Positions 22,430 through 35,492 of a DNA stretch of 64,000 nt are shown one piece after another. The position numbers and the translations under genes are program-made. Within the stretch, counting starts at the first letter, position 1, and every line of letters begins with the position of its first letter. The notes under the pieces are model-generated. The model had not been told where the DNA came from, searched no databases, and was given only the letters and a program-made list of their open reading frames with translations. The DNA comes from Alternaria dauci (lineage: Eukaryota > Ascomycota > Dothideomycetes > Pleosporales > Pleosporaceae). Location of the stretch: NCBI RefSeq assembly GCF_042100115.1, contig NC_091275.1:2852001-2916000 (forward strand), written 5' to 3'.

Positions 22430-24225
22430 TTAAGGCACAACGCGCTGCGGGTCTCGGGGGAAGAGACTGCACATGCGAATGTTGGGCAGTCCGAGCCAGA
22501 ACTGGACAATCCTCTCTAGACCAAAACCGCCTCCAGCGTGCGGTGGGCAACCGTACTTGAAGCAGTCTACGTAGTCCTTGGTTCCAGCACCGGCGGGATC
22601 GATCGGAGGATCATGCTTGCGCATCTGCTCTGCGAGGAGCTCTGAGCTGTGAATACGCTGTGCGCCGGAGAGGATTTCTTGACCCCTCATGAACATGTCG
22701 TACGAGTTTGAGAGAGCAGGGTCGGCGGGTGATGGCATAGTGTAGGCGGGGCGGATAGCGAGAGGGAACTGGTCCAGGACGTAGAAGTCGGTGTTGTACT
22801 TTTCGAGGACGAGACGGCCGAGTAGCTTTTCTTGTGGGGTTCTGTAAAACGTTAGTCGAGAGCCTTGGAGACCTTTTTTTCACTATACTCACGTCAGGTC
22901 GTCGTAGTCGCCCAGCTCTTCTCCGGCTTCGCGAAGCATCTTGATGCCTTCTTGGAACGGAATCCGAGGCACGTTGCCAGATTGAGGGAGCTTGAATTCA
23001 TCGACGTGATACACTCCTCGTACGAGTTCAGTCTCCTTCCGGTACCGTGCGTTGAGCTCGTTGAAGATGAAGAGCATGAGGTCTTCCAAGACGCCCATGA
23101 CTTCATGATAGTTTTCTTGGAATTCCATCTCAAGATCCAGTCCAGTGAATTCAGTCAGATGACGAGCCGTGTTGGAGTTCTCGGCGCGGAACACGGGACC
23201 AATCTCCATGACTTTCTGGAAGCGCGAGGCGATCAGCATCTGCTTGTAAAACTGTGGTGACTGAGCAAGATACGCGGGACGGCCAAAGTACTTTAACTCG
23301 AAGACGTTGGCTCCTCCTTCAGAGGCAGCACCACTAAACAACAAGTCAGCATATGTAGTAAACCTCCGTAAAGATGACCTACAGTATCTTTGGGGTATGC
23401 ACCAAGACGAACCCCTTCTTTGAAAGGAACTCCTGGAACAAGGCGCATACACCGCTCTTGATCACAAAGATGGACTGGTTAATCTTCGCCCGAAGATCAA
23501 TCGTCCTGTTATTCAGCCTCGTGTTCAGACTAACAAGCGGTCGCTCACCACCCTCCTCTTCTTTCTGATCTTCTTCAGCGACAGCATCGCTCGGCATGGG
23601 CCGTTCAGCATCGGACACCTGAAGCGGCAGCGGAATCTCCGCACTCGCCTCGACAAACAGCTTCTGCACATGAATCTCGAAATCGGTAATACTAGCGCTC
23701 TTGATGGGCTCCTTGACACGCTTGACTATACCCGTGACAACAAGTGTGCTCTCGGTGCTAACGTTGCCACAGAACTTGACCATCTGCTTGCTCAGCTTCT
23801 CGCTCGCCGCGACGACAGCCTGCACAGTGTTGAGGTTCTGCCGCAGGTTCAAGAAAGCGAGTTTCGCAGACTGAACCCTCGCATTCTCTACCCAGCACCT
23901 GAATGTGATTTCCTTGTCCTCATTGCTGGCAACGTCGGCAAGCTCGGTGCGTGGAGTACCCGTCGGCTTGTGTTCTTTGGAGCCAATGAGGGGAAGTTCG
24001 CCGTATGAGCCTGCAGAAACGTCGGCGGCGTCTTCGACCTCCTTCTTGGTACGCTCAGCGAGCTCGCGGGCTTTGGCTGCAGCTTTCTTCTCCGCCTGGG
24101 GCTATCGTGAGCATTCTAGACTTGGAAAAAGAGGGGGCTTTGCGGACCTTCTCTTTCTCCTTTTGCGCCTTCTTCAGCGCGTTCTTGGACGGCGGCTCAG
24201 CGCCAGTAGGTGCGGCGTCACTCAT
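22430..24225 (-). CDS. DPS1: cytosolic aspartyl-tRNA synthetase
   Basis: Complement of 24148-24225, 23383-24095, 22893-23333 and 22430-22841; 547 residues. It charges tRNA-Asp. Seen: a Lys-rich N-terminal extension ([20 protein letters not shown]) as in fungal Dps1, an OB-fold anticodon domain ([11 protein letters not shown]...), the flipping-loop region [16 protein letters not shown], motif 2 ([25 protein letters not shown]), and motif 3 near the end ([20 protein letters not shown]). It ends [15 protein letters not shown], the usual eukaryotic AspRS terminus. The first intron has an unusual GTCCGC donor but restores the Lys-rich helix in frame. No mitochondrial presequence is seen. Confidence 0.95.
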
Positions 24226-24635
24226 TGTGGTAGTGTTGGGGATTTCAAGTCGCGTTGTGCAGTCATCAGTCGTACCGTGCGGACGATTCACATTTCGATA
24301 GTGGGGCAGCCAGTCACAGCCCCGCTATCCCCCGCAGCGTCATAGCCAAGTACGATATCACCCAGTACCTAGGAAGCCTGCCTGACTAACATCATCAAGG
24401 ACATGTATTTGAACTTTTGTACAATTACTAATTAATGTAACTTGGGTATAATAGAAATTGACAGTCCTGCTTGAACCCAATGCATCCCTGACGCCCGGCA
24501 GCAAAATAAACTGCTGTACTCCACCATTCAAAGAAAAAGTCTTGTCCTTGAGATGGCTTCAGAAGTCAATCACCAAATCGACTGCATCCCTTTCTCCTCA
24601 GTCTCTCGACTCTGCGAGGAGTCAATGGAATACCC
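24226..24635. other. intergenic, no gene seen
   Basis: 410 bp: promoter side of DPS1 and 3' flank of KOG1. No convincing ORF. Confidence 0.5.
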
Positions 24636-27600
24636 TCAGCCGATTATAGATGTCCGACTAGACGCGGTCGTACTCGCATTTCCGTCCCAGATTTTCACTG
24701 TCTTGACAGCTGAATGCTTTGGTTCGTGACACGAGAAGATATTCACATGGGTATCGTTGACAGCCGCTGCGGCAATCATCAGCCGGTGGGGATGGAAGGC
24801 GGTAACAGAGATGGGAGCAGATCGGTCCCGCAGGAAACCCGAGTAGGGTTCAAGGTGGGATACGGGTTGACCATTGTTTATGTTGAAGATCTTCACACGG
24901 TGTCGTTGCGTGCCACTATCGAAATCAGCATATTCCAGTCTGTTTGCATGTCATGGGCACTTACGTAGCAAAGACCGGAGCGTGTTCATGGACGCTGAGT
25001 GTCCTGAGCGTGTCGGAAGTCGCTTGTATAGTCTTTACACTGCGGTCCCATCGTATGTCCCACAGCTTGACCTCACCACCGCGACAGCCGCTCACGAGTT
25101 CACGTTGACCACCACGCTGTAAATGGACATTGGTGATCCATTGCTTGTGCTCTTTCCAGACCTTAACCATGGCAGTGGCAGGCTTCTGGCGCTGATCATA
25201 TACTCGTATGGCACCATCACCAAAGCCAGCGACGAACACGTCTCCCTCAACCTGATCAGAGGTCAAGGATGTGATGCAAGAGCCTGAACGTGCCGGGAGA
25301 TCCTACTCGGGTCAGCTAGGATTTCAAACGATGCAGAAAGTGCAACTTACATTGGTGCATACTTCGGTCCCTGCGTTCCATACGCGAATAACCTTCACGT
25401 CGCCAGCGACCAGAATCAGACCTCGACCCTGCTGCCAATCAAAGACCAGCCCGGCATTCTTGTTGCTTGAAACAAGATCGGTGAGGGCCCGGAACCCAGT
25501 CACTAGTTCCGTCTCTCCTTTACGATCGTAGTTGCGGAAGATCTTGATGACTCCATCTGAAGATCCGGTCATCAACAGCGCCTGGTCATCTTCGTTGATG
25601 AATCGCACATCCGTTATCTTCGACTCGGGAGGATTTCCATTGGAGAAAGAGTTGATCCTGCTAACCGACTTTGAATAATCGAAGATGTTGACTGTATCCC
25701 GTGTATCCGTCACAACTAGGTGATCCTCGAATTGATGGAAGCACATCTTCGCAGGTTGGCTGAGGTTGTCGAAATAGCCCCGCGGCACGTCCCAGCGATT
25801 AGAGACAGCAATTTCTTTTAACGGCTGAGTCTCGGCAATAATCCTGTCGTTGCGGTTCCTCCGCCAGAGCCGGCCATTGTAGTCGGTGCTTCCGGGCTCG
25901 TCGGCCTCTGTGGGCTTCATCTGGGGCTCACGGAAGTATTCGACAGACCACTCGAAGAACACGCTCTTGAGTGGGATCTCTGGTTTCTCTGACAGATTCC
26001 TGCTCTTGAATCCTCTTGAAGTTGGCTGCTCTAGGGTGTGGTATTTCTCAGGAGTCTGGGGGCGAGACGCCGACGGGGTCGTGGCGTCATCGGCAGCCGA
26101 TCTCCCAGATGGTCTCTGTCGAGGGTTTGCTGATTCTTGGCCTGCCCAGAGGTTCTTCAGCGAAGCACCGACACTGGTAGATTTGCGGATGCCACCGAAA
26201 AGAGACAAGTACGTCGAGTCTTTAGTCGGTGTTGGGGGGTTTGAGGTTTTTTGTGGCGCAGAGGTCTCCTCTACTGCGCGGCGCATGGGACGAGGAGCCG
26301 GCGCATGCTGGAGGGCTTCGTCTAGCTGGGGCTGTACAAATTTGCCTAGGGAAGATTCGATGAGTGCGATAAGAATGCAATCAACAACTATTCCGGCATC
26401 TTTTGCAATTTCCGGGTGCGGATCTACGGACATGACCAATAGCTCTTTCCATATGGCAGAATATATGGTGTTCTGTGAACAAGACGTCGATTCTGAAGCA
26501 CCATCCGTCGCTCCTGTACGTGTTTTCATGTAGAGCATGTCGGTGCTTTTGTCATCTGACTGCTTTGTGTCCGTATTGGCATAGTCCTCCGATAGTTGCT
26601 CGAACGCGGCCACTATGAATCGGGCCTTGTAGCGAGCGACGAATGTTGAAAAGAATATGAGCAGTTCTTTGCGCACCATGCTGTTGCCATCCATTGTCAT
26701 GATAAGGATCATTGATGCAATAGACTCCTCGATGTTGGCCACCTGGGGAGTGACATCGCGAATACCAAGAAAAGACGCCAGTGCATGCAGCATTGCCGCT
26801 CTGACTTCAGCAACAGGATCCACGATGAGCTCGCATAGTCGTTCGTGTGCCATGCACCTAATTCCGACCCACTTGGCTTCTTCGTAGTTGACCCAGAGCT
26901 TGCTTAGGCAGAGACACGACCACTGCCTGAGCAGCGGGTTCTGCATATCCTTGAGATGATCTAGGCAGCTCTCGACGAGTTCAGTACTCAGCGAGGCGCG
27001 TTGTCCCTGGTTGTAGTCCTTGCAGAACATGGAAACGATGAAGGCGCACATTGCGCGGTGTTCACTCGCGTTCTGAATGGGTATGCCTGTGTGACTTTAG
27101 CTAATGCACAGTTCTGTTGGGACAAGCTTGTTTACCAGAATTAGGATTGAATATATTGATAAAGTACTGGTAGCCATTGTCCTTGAGAAGATCGGCTTGG
27201 CAGGACTGATCGACTGCGAGAATGCGAGCCCAGATGAAAACCATGACAGGCTTGAGCTCGTTTGCTTGAGATTGTAGTAGTTTGAGGACGTATGGGAAGA
27301 TGCCAATGCTGAGTGCGAGATTTACAGCCCAAGGGCCATGGTCTAAGAAACTCGATAGCAGGATAAGCGCGCGGAGACGATGGACTTGACTGAGCAGGAC
27401 TTGGAGCACGATGGGAAGTTGTTCCGGTACCTTTTGCTCCACTGCGCCCTGTGTCAGATATACCTCGAAAGCGGTCAACTGTTCGGAGAAGAAGTCGGAG
27501 TGTTTGTAGTTGAATTCCTTCTCGCCCCGAGCCTCAGCCTGTAGATCCGGAAGCTGAGCCAAGATCAGCTCCACTGCCAAGTCCCAACTGCGCCAGAGCG

Positions 27601-29059
27601 GATGGTTGTGTGTTTGAGGGATTTCAGGATGCGAGACAGGGTTGCAGTGATATGCGCGCATGACGCGCTGTGCAAGGAGATAGTTGCGGAAGAGGGCGGC
27701 GACCATCAAATCCTGGCGGAACAGTTTCTTAAAAAGCGGCTTGGAAAGAGAATTCCAAGCGATGGTGTCAGTGATGGCCGTGAAGATCCAGTTCAGCTCA
27801 CCGATAGGCGTTCTACGCTCAGAGACTTTGCCTGGGATGTTGTGGGCATCTCGTAAGGTAACCTTGCTTGGGAGTGGATTTTGCAAGATGAAGAAGCGCA
27901 CCGCCATGGTGATGGGGTCAGTCAGACAGGAAGTAAAGATATCAGCAGGCAGCTCTGGATTGGTGGGGAGAGATTCACGCTCCCTACACGCAGCCAAGTG
28001 GATGCAATCACTGAAGTCGACATGCTCGACACTGGGGTCTCTCCGGCGCGCCTCCTCAAACTCGGCCTGGTGTTTCTCGGCGAAGCGGTTGAAATTGCTG
28101 ATGATGAGCCCAGCATCGGAGCAGTCGTAGACGAACAGACTTGGAGCGCCAATCCAGGACTGTAGGTCGTAGAGTGACAGTGGAATGTACTGGGTATAAT
28201 TCCTGTTAAAAACCCAGATTTCGCCCGAAGAAGTAGGCTTGGGGACGCCGTGGCCGTTGTAGTGGAACAAAACTCGCTCGTTGCGGGCATTCCGTCGGAG
28301 AGTGGAAGCATACTTTCGTGTCTCTTCTGTTGTCGGGTCCAGCAGCAGCTTGTAGCGCGTGCGCATGCTCAGCTGCTCGTACTGCGTCTGCAGAGCCTTT
28401 CCAATCTGGTTCATGGGCGTGTGGCCGGGCGTCTGCGAGGTCACGGTCGGGTCGATCCAGCACTCCTCCTTGGCACACGGGTTGGTCTTGATGACGTCCG
28501 GGGGGTCAACGCCAATGTTCAGACACAAGGCGAGGACAGCCGAGACAGTCTTGAGGCGGTCTCGCATGCGCCATTCCTGGACGGGGAAGGCACAGTCTTC
28601 ATTCTTGGGGTGGCCGCCGGTCTCGTGCTTCTTGTCGGTGTAGTACATGAAGAAGTTTGAGGTGAGCAGGTTACTGTACTCTTCCGAGTTCAGTTGGTCG
28701 TCCCAGCCGTGGCGGATCTTGAAGTGGCCGTCGACGCTGCCCTCGTCGGTGCTCTCTGGCGGGTGGGCAGCATGGCGGGGCCCAAAGTCGCTCTTCGCGC
28801 GCATGAAACTGGGGCGGGCAGACTGTGGGCCCATGGAAGCAGGGCGGGCGGGCGGCGCGTGTTCGTCCATATGGGGGGTGGGCGATGCATCAGCGGCGGC
28901 CGCAGTGCTGGGGCGCGAGGATGCAGCAGCAACAGCAGCAGTGGTAGCGCCGTCGGGGTGGTGGGAGCCGTTCATGACGACAGGCGCAGGGGCGTGCGAA
29001 GCAAGCGGGTTGGGGTGCGTGTGGCCGCTGACAAGAGGCAGTTCGTTGGCAGTTCTCAT
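24636..29059 (-). CDS. KOG1: raptor, TORC1 scaffold subunit
   Basis: Complement of 27136-29059, 25351-27086, 24965-25302 and 24636-24915; 1425 residues. Kog1/raptor presents substrates to TOR kinase at the vacuole. After about 110 low-complexity residues comes the raptor N-terminal caspase-like domain (FKIRHGWDDQLNSEEY, then HYNGHGVPKPTSSGEIWVFN and LFVYDCSDAGLIISNF). The HEAT-like region follows (ASEHRAMCAFIVSMFC), and the C-terminal WD40 propeller begins near VVTDTRDTVNIFDYSK and includes EVCTNDLPARSGSCITSLTS and FVAGFGDGAIRVYDQR. It ends with IAAAAVNDTHVNIF and a short tail. All three introns fall in conserved blocks and keep the frame. Open frame continues upstream, but the ATG at 29059 is the first with a fungal-raptor-like leader. 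Confidence 0.95.
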
Positions 29060-30015
29060 CGTGAGCTTCAGCGAGCAGTACCGGTGGTGACGGGGCCCAT
29101 AGCGCGAGGCGGGCGGTGCGCGTGGCAGGGAGACGCGTGTGGGTGAGGGAGCACAAGTCGGAAATGCGGGCGGGCGAGGGTGGTGGCAATTGCACGTCCA
29201 ACGGCTATCACACTCGTTCTCATGGAACGTCGGGCACAGTACAGTAGGTGAGAGCTCGACGATGCATGTCGTCGGCGCTAGGCCCAAAGCGGCGCCGCGG
29301 TGAGCGTCGAGCTCCACCGCGATTTGACGACGCGGCCATGGGAGCAGAAAAAGAAACAACGCAGCACGGGAGCAGTGAATGGTTCGGGTGGGGATGCTGG
29401 CTGGCCAACAGTACATGTGCTCGCTAGCATCACAGCACACATGTCAACGCGCCCTCTTATACCGGAGGTTCTTTTGCAGGCCCTCTGCGTTCTCCGGGCG
29501 CGACGCAGCCAATGGCACCCGTCGCCCTGTCGGCGTCCGCTGATCTTCCCGACACACTGCTCAGGGGCGGCGCGCAGAGTGAACAGGGCTGGCACTGAGG
29601 CTAGCCATCGCTGTCCGCCTGGTCGTCTTTCCCTTGCGCATACATCTGGCCTGCTCGACCTTGGAAGCATCGCCCTTGGAACTGAGTGCTGCGCCGCCTG
29701 AGTCCGACGGCATTACGCCTCTCTGCACCACCCGCATCCCCAGCATCACCTTGCTCTGGTCGTCGCCATAGCACCATACGTAGACACACCCCAAAAGTTA
29801 CCACCAGCCCTCGCTCCCACCCGTCTGCCGTCCTCCTCCCGGCCGTACGACATGCGCGCGCGCCTCGTCCATTGCTTCGCCTGATCACTTCACCCTCGCC
29901 AGCCCAGCACTTGGCCGCCCTCTCTCCTGCTCCTTCTCTCTCCGTCTCTGGTCTAGGCCGAATGCGTGCGCAATAGGCCCCGGCCGCTACTGCACCCACG
30001 CCCTCGCAGCAGCAC

Positions 30016-30046
<31 letters not shown>
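29060..30046. other. divergent promoter region of KOG1 and the kelch gene, no gene seen
   Basis: About 1 kb of GC-rich DNA between two divergent starts. Long open stretches on both strands reflect GC bias; none has a domain or splice support. Confidence 0.5.
30018..30046 (+). repeat. CCG trinucleotide run just before a start codon
   Basis: About nine and a half CCG units end directly at the ATG of the kelch gene (30047). In mRNA this is a GC-only 29-nt leader end. It is probably length-variable between strains and might affect initiation. Confidence 0.85.
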
Positions 30047-33000
30047 ATGTCTTTTCTCTTCGGCAAGAAGAGCAAGCAGCAGGCCAACAACGCGCTGCCA
30101 CCCGCCACCCGAGAGATCACCTCGTCGCATGGCCCGGGGCAACCACCCCCGGCCGTCAATGGATCTGGCTCTCGCGAGCTTGAGAAGCCCCGTGCAGGCC
30201 CCCAATCCCAGACACCCACCCCCGGAGGCAGCGTAAACAACTCATTGAACTCGCTCCAGAACGCTCCAAGTGCGCCCGCCCCAGAGCCCAAAGCGCTGCG
30301 AGAAAAGGCCGACACCAACATCCAGGTGAGTTGTGTGGCAAGCCCAGTGCGCTTGCACGTGTGCTGACATGACTGCCACAGAATGCAAATCCCAGATTTG
30401 CTGGCAGCTCGCCAGACTCGCCGTACCCTTGGTCCTCGCGACGGTTGAACTTCACCGCAGGCAATCCCTTCCCGCGATACGGCGCTGCCATCAATTCCAC
30501 GGCTAGCAAGGATGGCACAATTTACCTCATGGGTGGACTTGTGGGCGGCGCAGCAGTCAAGGGCGACCTGTGGTTGACAGAGATGGGCAACGGCAGCATG
30601 GCCTGCTACCCCATATCCACAACTGGAGACGGTCCTGGTCCTCGCGTGGGTCATGCTAGTTTGCTCGTTGGCAATGCCTTTATCGTCTTTGGAGGAGACA
30701 CGAAACTGGCTGACAACGACGACCTGGACGATACCTTGTATCTCCTCAACACCTGTGCGTACAACTCGGAATCGCCTGTGACTTCAACTGACACTCCACA
30801 GCCACAAAACACTGGTCGCGCGCACTACCACAAGGACCCCGTCCCACCGGTCGCTACGGACACACCTTGAACATACTAGGTTCCAAGATATACATTTTCG
30901 GTGGACAGGTCGAGGGCTTCTTCTTCAACGACCTCGTAGCTTTCGACCTGAACTCGTTGCAGTCATCCGCAAGTCGGTGGGAAGTGTTACTACCAAACAC
31001 CAAGGAGCAGGCTTCTCCACAGGGCAGATCACCACCAGCACGTACCAATCATTCCGTGGTAACGTGGAACGACAAGCTCTACCTGTACGTATCACGGCCC
31101 TCTGTCTTTTCCCCACTCCAATATGCTAACTATCATCAGCTTTGGTGGCACCGACGGGATTACTTGGTTCAACGATGTCTGGACATATGAGCCGCGCTCC
31201 AACGCATGGACAGAGCTTGACTGCATTGGCTACATTCCCGTAGCTCGCGAGGGTCATTCTGCCGCCCTCGTAAACGACACCATGTACATCTTCGGCGGAC
31301 GCACTCAGGAGGGCGTCGACTTGGGCGACCTTGCAGCCTTTCGGATTTCGTCTCGCCGCTGGTACATGTTCCAAAACATGGGACACTCCCCTTCAGCCCG
31401 GTCGGGACATAGCATGACCGCTTTCGGAAAGCACATCGTCGTCTTAGCTGGTGAACCTAGCTCGTCTGCCAGCGACAGGAATGAGCTCAGCCTTAGCTAC
31501 ATTTTGGACACCTCCAAGATAAGGTATCCGCCCAATGAAAGTGCTCCTCCACCACAGCCGCAGGGCGCACCGCGCAAGATGAGTGGCGGTGAGAGAAGCA
31601 ATATGCCTCCCGCTAAAGTCGGCTCCCCTCCAACGCGCGAGAGTATGATGCCAGCTTCACATCCCACGAGAGGCCCAGAAAACATGGGAAACGGCGTGAA
31701 TGCAGGATCACGGTTGCCTCGTGCAGCCGGCCAACCACCTTCAGGTCCTCCGCCACTTCAGCAACCTCCACAGCCCCGTGAGAATGGAGCTGGCATACAA
31801 GGAGCCGCAAAGCCTAGAAGCAAAACGCCCACCAAGAATGAACGTGGATACGGCTCGCCTATCGACACCGGAGCGGCATCCGTGTTGGATAGAGAGAACA
31901 TGTCGCCCGTGACCCGTGAAAGTCCATCTACAATCGACATGCAACGAAAGGGGTCGGACGCTGTAAGCCAACGGACCCCGAAGGAGTCCATGGATACTAC
32001 TCGCTCAGGTAGCATTGTATCACGGAACACGTCCAAATCTCACCGCCAGCAAGCTTCCCAAGATAGCACAGACCAAGCATCAAGACAGTCTTTAGAGACA
32101 CAACAACAGCGCAGCTTCGTGCGTGACGTCGAACAGTTACCTAACGAAGGCCTGAAAAACGCGTCACTGGCAAACGATCAACGAAATACCGACCTTGTTA
32201 AAGAACTGGAGCACGCCAAGAGTCGCAACGCATGGTACGCCTCGGAGCTCGCGCTTGCTCGTCGGGCGGGCTACAGTTCGGGCCTGTCCACGAGTCCAGT
32301 ATTTGATGAACGGTCGGCCGACGCGTTTCGAGACGAGGACAGACCTTTGTTGGAGGCACTCTTGAAAATGAAGACTGAACTGGAACGCGTTCAAACCTCC
32401 ATCAAAGCCCAAGGAGACGATGCTGCAAAGAGAATTGCTGAAGTTGAGAGACAGCGGGACGCAGCTGTCAGCGAAGCCATATACGCTAAAACCAAGTTGG
32501 CTGCTCATGGAGGTGGAAGTCAGAATGGAACTCCACAGCCGGATGGAACCCGAAGCACGAACACACCCGACGCCGATCGCCTCCAAGATATCAGTCGGCG
32601 ACTAGCCATGTCTTTGGCGGCTCAGGGTGACCTGGCTACCAGAGTGGAGCATTTGACCCGTGAGATTGATGCCGAAAAGAAAGCAAAGCAACTAGCGGAG
32701 GAGACAGCGGAAGCTGCGCAAAAACGTGTACAAGAACTGGACTCGACCCGACAAAAGGCCACGGCTGAATCAGAGAGTCTACGCGCCGAATTACACGAGG
32801 CTGAGCGTATCGCAAGGGAGGTCTCCACTAGCGCTGCAGAAGCAGAGTCGGCGTCCAAGTTGTTGGCGATTGATAAACAAGAACTGAGCGCCAAGGTTGC
32901 TAAGTTTTCCGAGGAATCCAGAGCTCAGTCCTCTATTATCCAGTCTCTACGCGACGCGGTCTTCGCGTCCACCGAGAAGTCAACCTTGCTGGAGAAGAAG

Positions 33001-34638
33001 CTGAGCGAAGAGCGGACTACGAGCGAAAACCTGCGCCAGAAGTTGAGTCAGCTTCGCAGTGAATATGAAGCACGCGTACTTGAGCTGGAGACTACATCAC
33101 AGAAGCTTCGTGATGCGGAGGAGCTGGCAGAGAGCCATGCAGAAGAGGCACGCCTTCATCGAGCCACCGTCTTCTCTGGTCTTCAAGCGATAACTGAGCG
33201 CTCTGAGCAAGATGGTGCCAACGACGATGAGCGGGTTATAGTACTGCAGCAGCAAGTCGAAGCTGCGAACTCAATGGCCCGCAAGAACCAGACAGCAGCT
33301 GACCAAGCATCGGAAAAGCTTCGACGTGCTGAAGAACGAATCGCCGGTCTCGAGGCCTATCAAGAGCAATCCAGTCGCGAGGGTCTGACCATTCGTAAAC
33401 AATTACAGCAGGCCATGCGAGACGTACAGCTCTCCGAAGCCGAACGAACCGAGCTCCGCCAGCAACACGAGCGTTTGCGCCTCGAGAGCAACGCATTTGA
33501 AGTCCAGCTCAAGACGCTTCGCAATCTTCTCGACGAAAGAGGTGTGAACCCTGTTGACTCACGACGCTCAAGGGTGCTAGACAGTCCAAACTCAAGGTTT
33601 GGCACACCTGAGCTGAACCGAGTTCGCGAGCTGGAACAACAGGTTGACTCTATGACTAAAGCACATGAGGAGCTGCGCGCCATGTTTGAGGAGCGTGAGC
33701 ACGAGGTCAGCAAGGAGTGGGAGGAGAAACTACAGGCGCTGCACAACGACCACCAAGCTGCTGTCAAGTACCTCCGGGGTACCGAAAAGATGCTTACGAA
33801 GATGAAGCAGGAGCTCGATCGCTACAAGAGTGCAAATCTCAAGCTAGAGGAAGAACTCGCCCACGCGAGGCAAGACAAGCGTAGTCCTTCTGATGAAGCC
33901 GAACGCGCCCAGCTGGTTGCAGAACGCGCGGCACTTCGCTCTGAGCTGGACAAGGCACGAGAGGACATGGAAGCCACCGTTACACGTTTCGAAACCCAGT
34001 TGTCCAAACTGCAATCCGATCTAGCTTCTGCTCGCGCCGATGCCGAAACAGCAACGAATGCTGCAAAGCAGGCGGAGCATCAAGCAGCCCAGTTCCAAGC
34101 AGATCTTGACTCGCTCCGCCGTCAGCATGCACAGACAGAGGAACGTGCCCGCGAAGCTGAGAGTCGGGTCCAGATGTTCCTTGATCAGTTTGAATCATCG
34201 GTCGATAATTACCGCCGCCAGTCTCAGGCACCAACCGAAACCAACCATACTGAACACAGCCGTCACCGTGCCCACGACAGCATCGCATCTGCTGAATCTC
34301 TTTACAGCCATAATGATGGCTCTAGTACCCCAGAGGCCATCAACCGCCCTTCGTCTGCTGCTACGCGAAACTCCGTGGCTCTGGATAACCTTGCTTCTGA
34401 GCTGGACGCTCTCAGGAGTCACTGGGAAACCACCAACAAAGCCTATCGATTGAGTGACCGCTTTGATTTTGAACGCATGCCCGACAACGATAACACGGAT
34501 CTGAATGAACTCTCGCAGTGGAGGAACAAGGTGGAGAGCGAGGATGGATTCCAGGCTGCGTCAGGTAGTCAGGATGCAAAGTCCGTACAGCCGACTGCTA
34601 CCATGACCTCGCCGACACAGCTCCACGGATCTTCATAA
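30047..34638 (+). CDS. kelch-repeat and coiled-coil cell-polarity protein, Tea1/Kel1 type
   Basis: Exons 30047-30325, 30382-30754, 30802-31084 and 31140-34638 code 1477 residues. After about 95 disordered residues, six kelch-like blades follow at about 115-470. They carry the repeated signature R-x-GH-x-hydrophobic and FGG: GPRVGHASLLVGNAFIVFGG, GRYGHTLNILGSKIYIFGG, RTNHSVVTWNDKLYLFGG, REGHSAALVNDTMYIFGG, RSGHSMTAFGKHIVVLAGE. A Pro/Ser-rich linker comes next, then about 800 residues of nearly continuous coiled coil (Glu/Lys/Gln/Ala-rich from about residue 690). Tea1 and Kel1 mark cell ends and link microtubules to polarised growth, so a hyphal-tip role is inferred. The three introns fall within the kelch part and phases agree. 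Confidence 0.88.
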
Positions 34639-35492
34639 GGGTGTATACGAACCTTGGGCCGCTTTTCTGCTACCGCTTAATGGATCGGACACTTGTTTAG
34701 GGATTTGTAAGGCGTAATTTGGTTTTAATTTTCTCTTCTTTATGGTACCATCATCTTCCGATGGGATTTCGTTTTATACCATTTGCTACTACTGCAACAG
34801 CCATGACCGAAGATGTTTGAACTTTCTGCGTCTTGTTGCACTTTCTGGCAGTTATTTGACGTTGCTCGTCTTCGGCACGGGTCATATAGCAGTCGGCATG
34901 TCATGTCAGGGGAGTTTTTAAGAGTCGAGAACAACCACAGGCGAATGTAGGACATCACACATTAATGTATACGGATCGATCTATCGAGCAATGGATACCA
35001 CACTTGCGAATCTGAGTTGTTGTTGCTGCTGCTGAACATGAGGAGCCCTTTCACCTGGCCACACCTTTGGGATAGAAGTGAAGGTGAAAGGGGCTCAACA
35101 CACTAGTGGGCGAAACTCGTCACTCCCCACAAGGCACAATAGAAACAACGCAGTCTCATTCGCCGTATTCGTCGAAACAATACAGAAGTATGAGAGTTAC
35201 GGGACTTTCTCAGCTTTTAATGGCGCCATTTGCAGCGAGGAGTGGCGCGCTATTGTCCTCACGTCTCGACAATGGGAGCGTGATACGCTTGGACGGCACG
35301 AGGGTCTAGTATAACGACTCTACAACTCCTTCTCTTTTCCTCTTAACAACCTACTTTCTACTCATCCCCTTGGTCATCGCTCAGCTTCTCTCTTCTATCA
35401 ACTTTCCTTGCTTCTGACGCTGGCCGTCTCTGAACATTTTATACTTCTATTCTATCTCATCATCGGTCTGGTACCGCTCCATTCAAGTAACA
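34639..35492. other. intergenic, no gene seen
   Basis: About 850 bp between the kelch gene and the next start. It contains the inverted repeat at 35043-35096. The 250 bp before 35493 are CT-rich, as expected of a leader. Confidence 0.5.
35043..35096. repeat. near-perfect inverted repeat (14/15-bp arms, about 25-nt loop)
   Basis: Left arm GAGCCCTTTCACCT (35043-35056). Right arm AGGTGAAAGGGGCTC (35082-35096), the reverse complement of the left arm with one extra C. It could form a stable hairpin with a single bulge. It lies about 400 bp past the kelch stop and 400 bp before the next start. No transposon features are visible around it. Confidence 0.6.
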
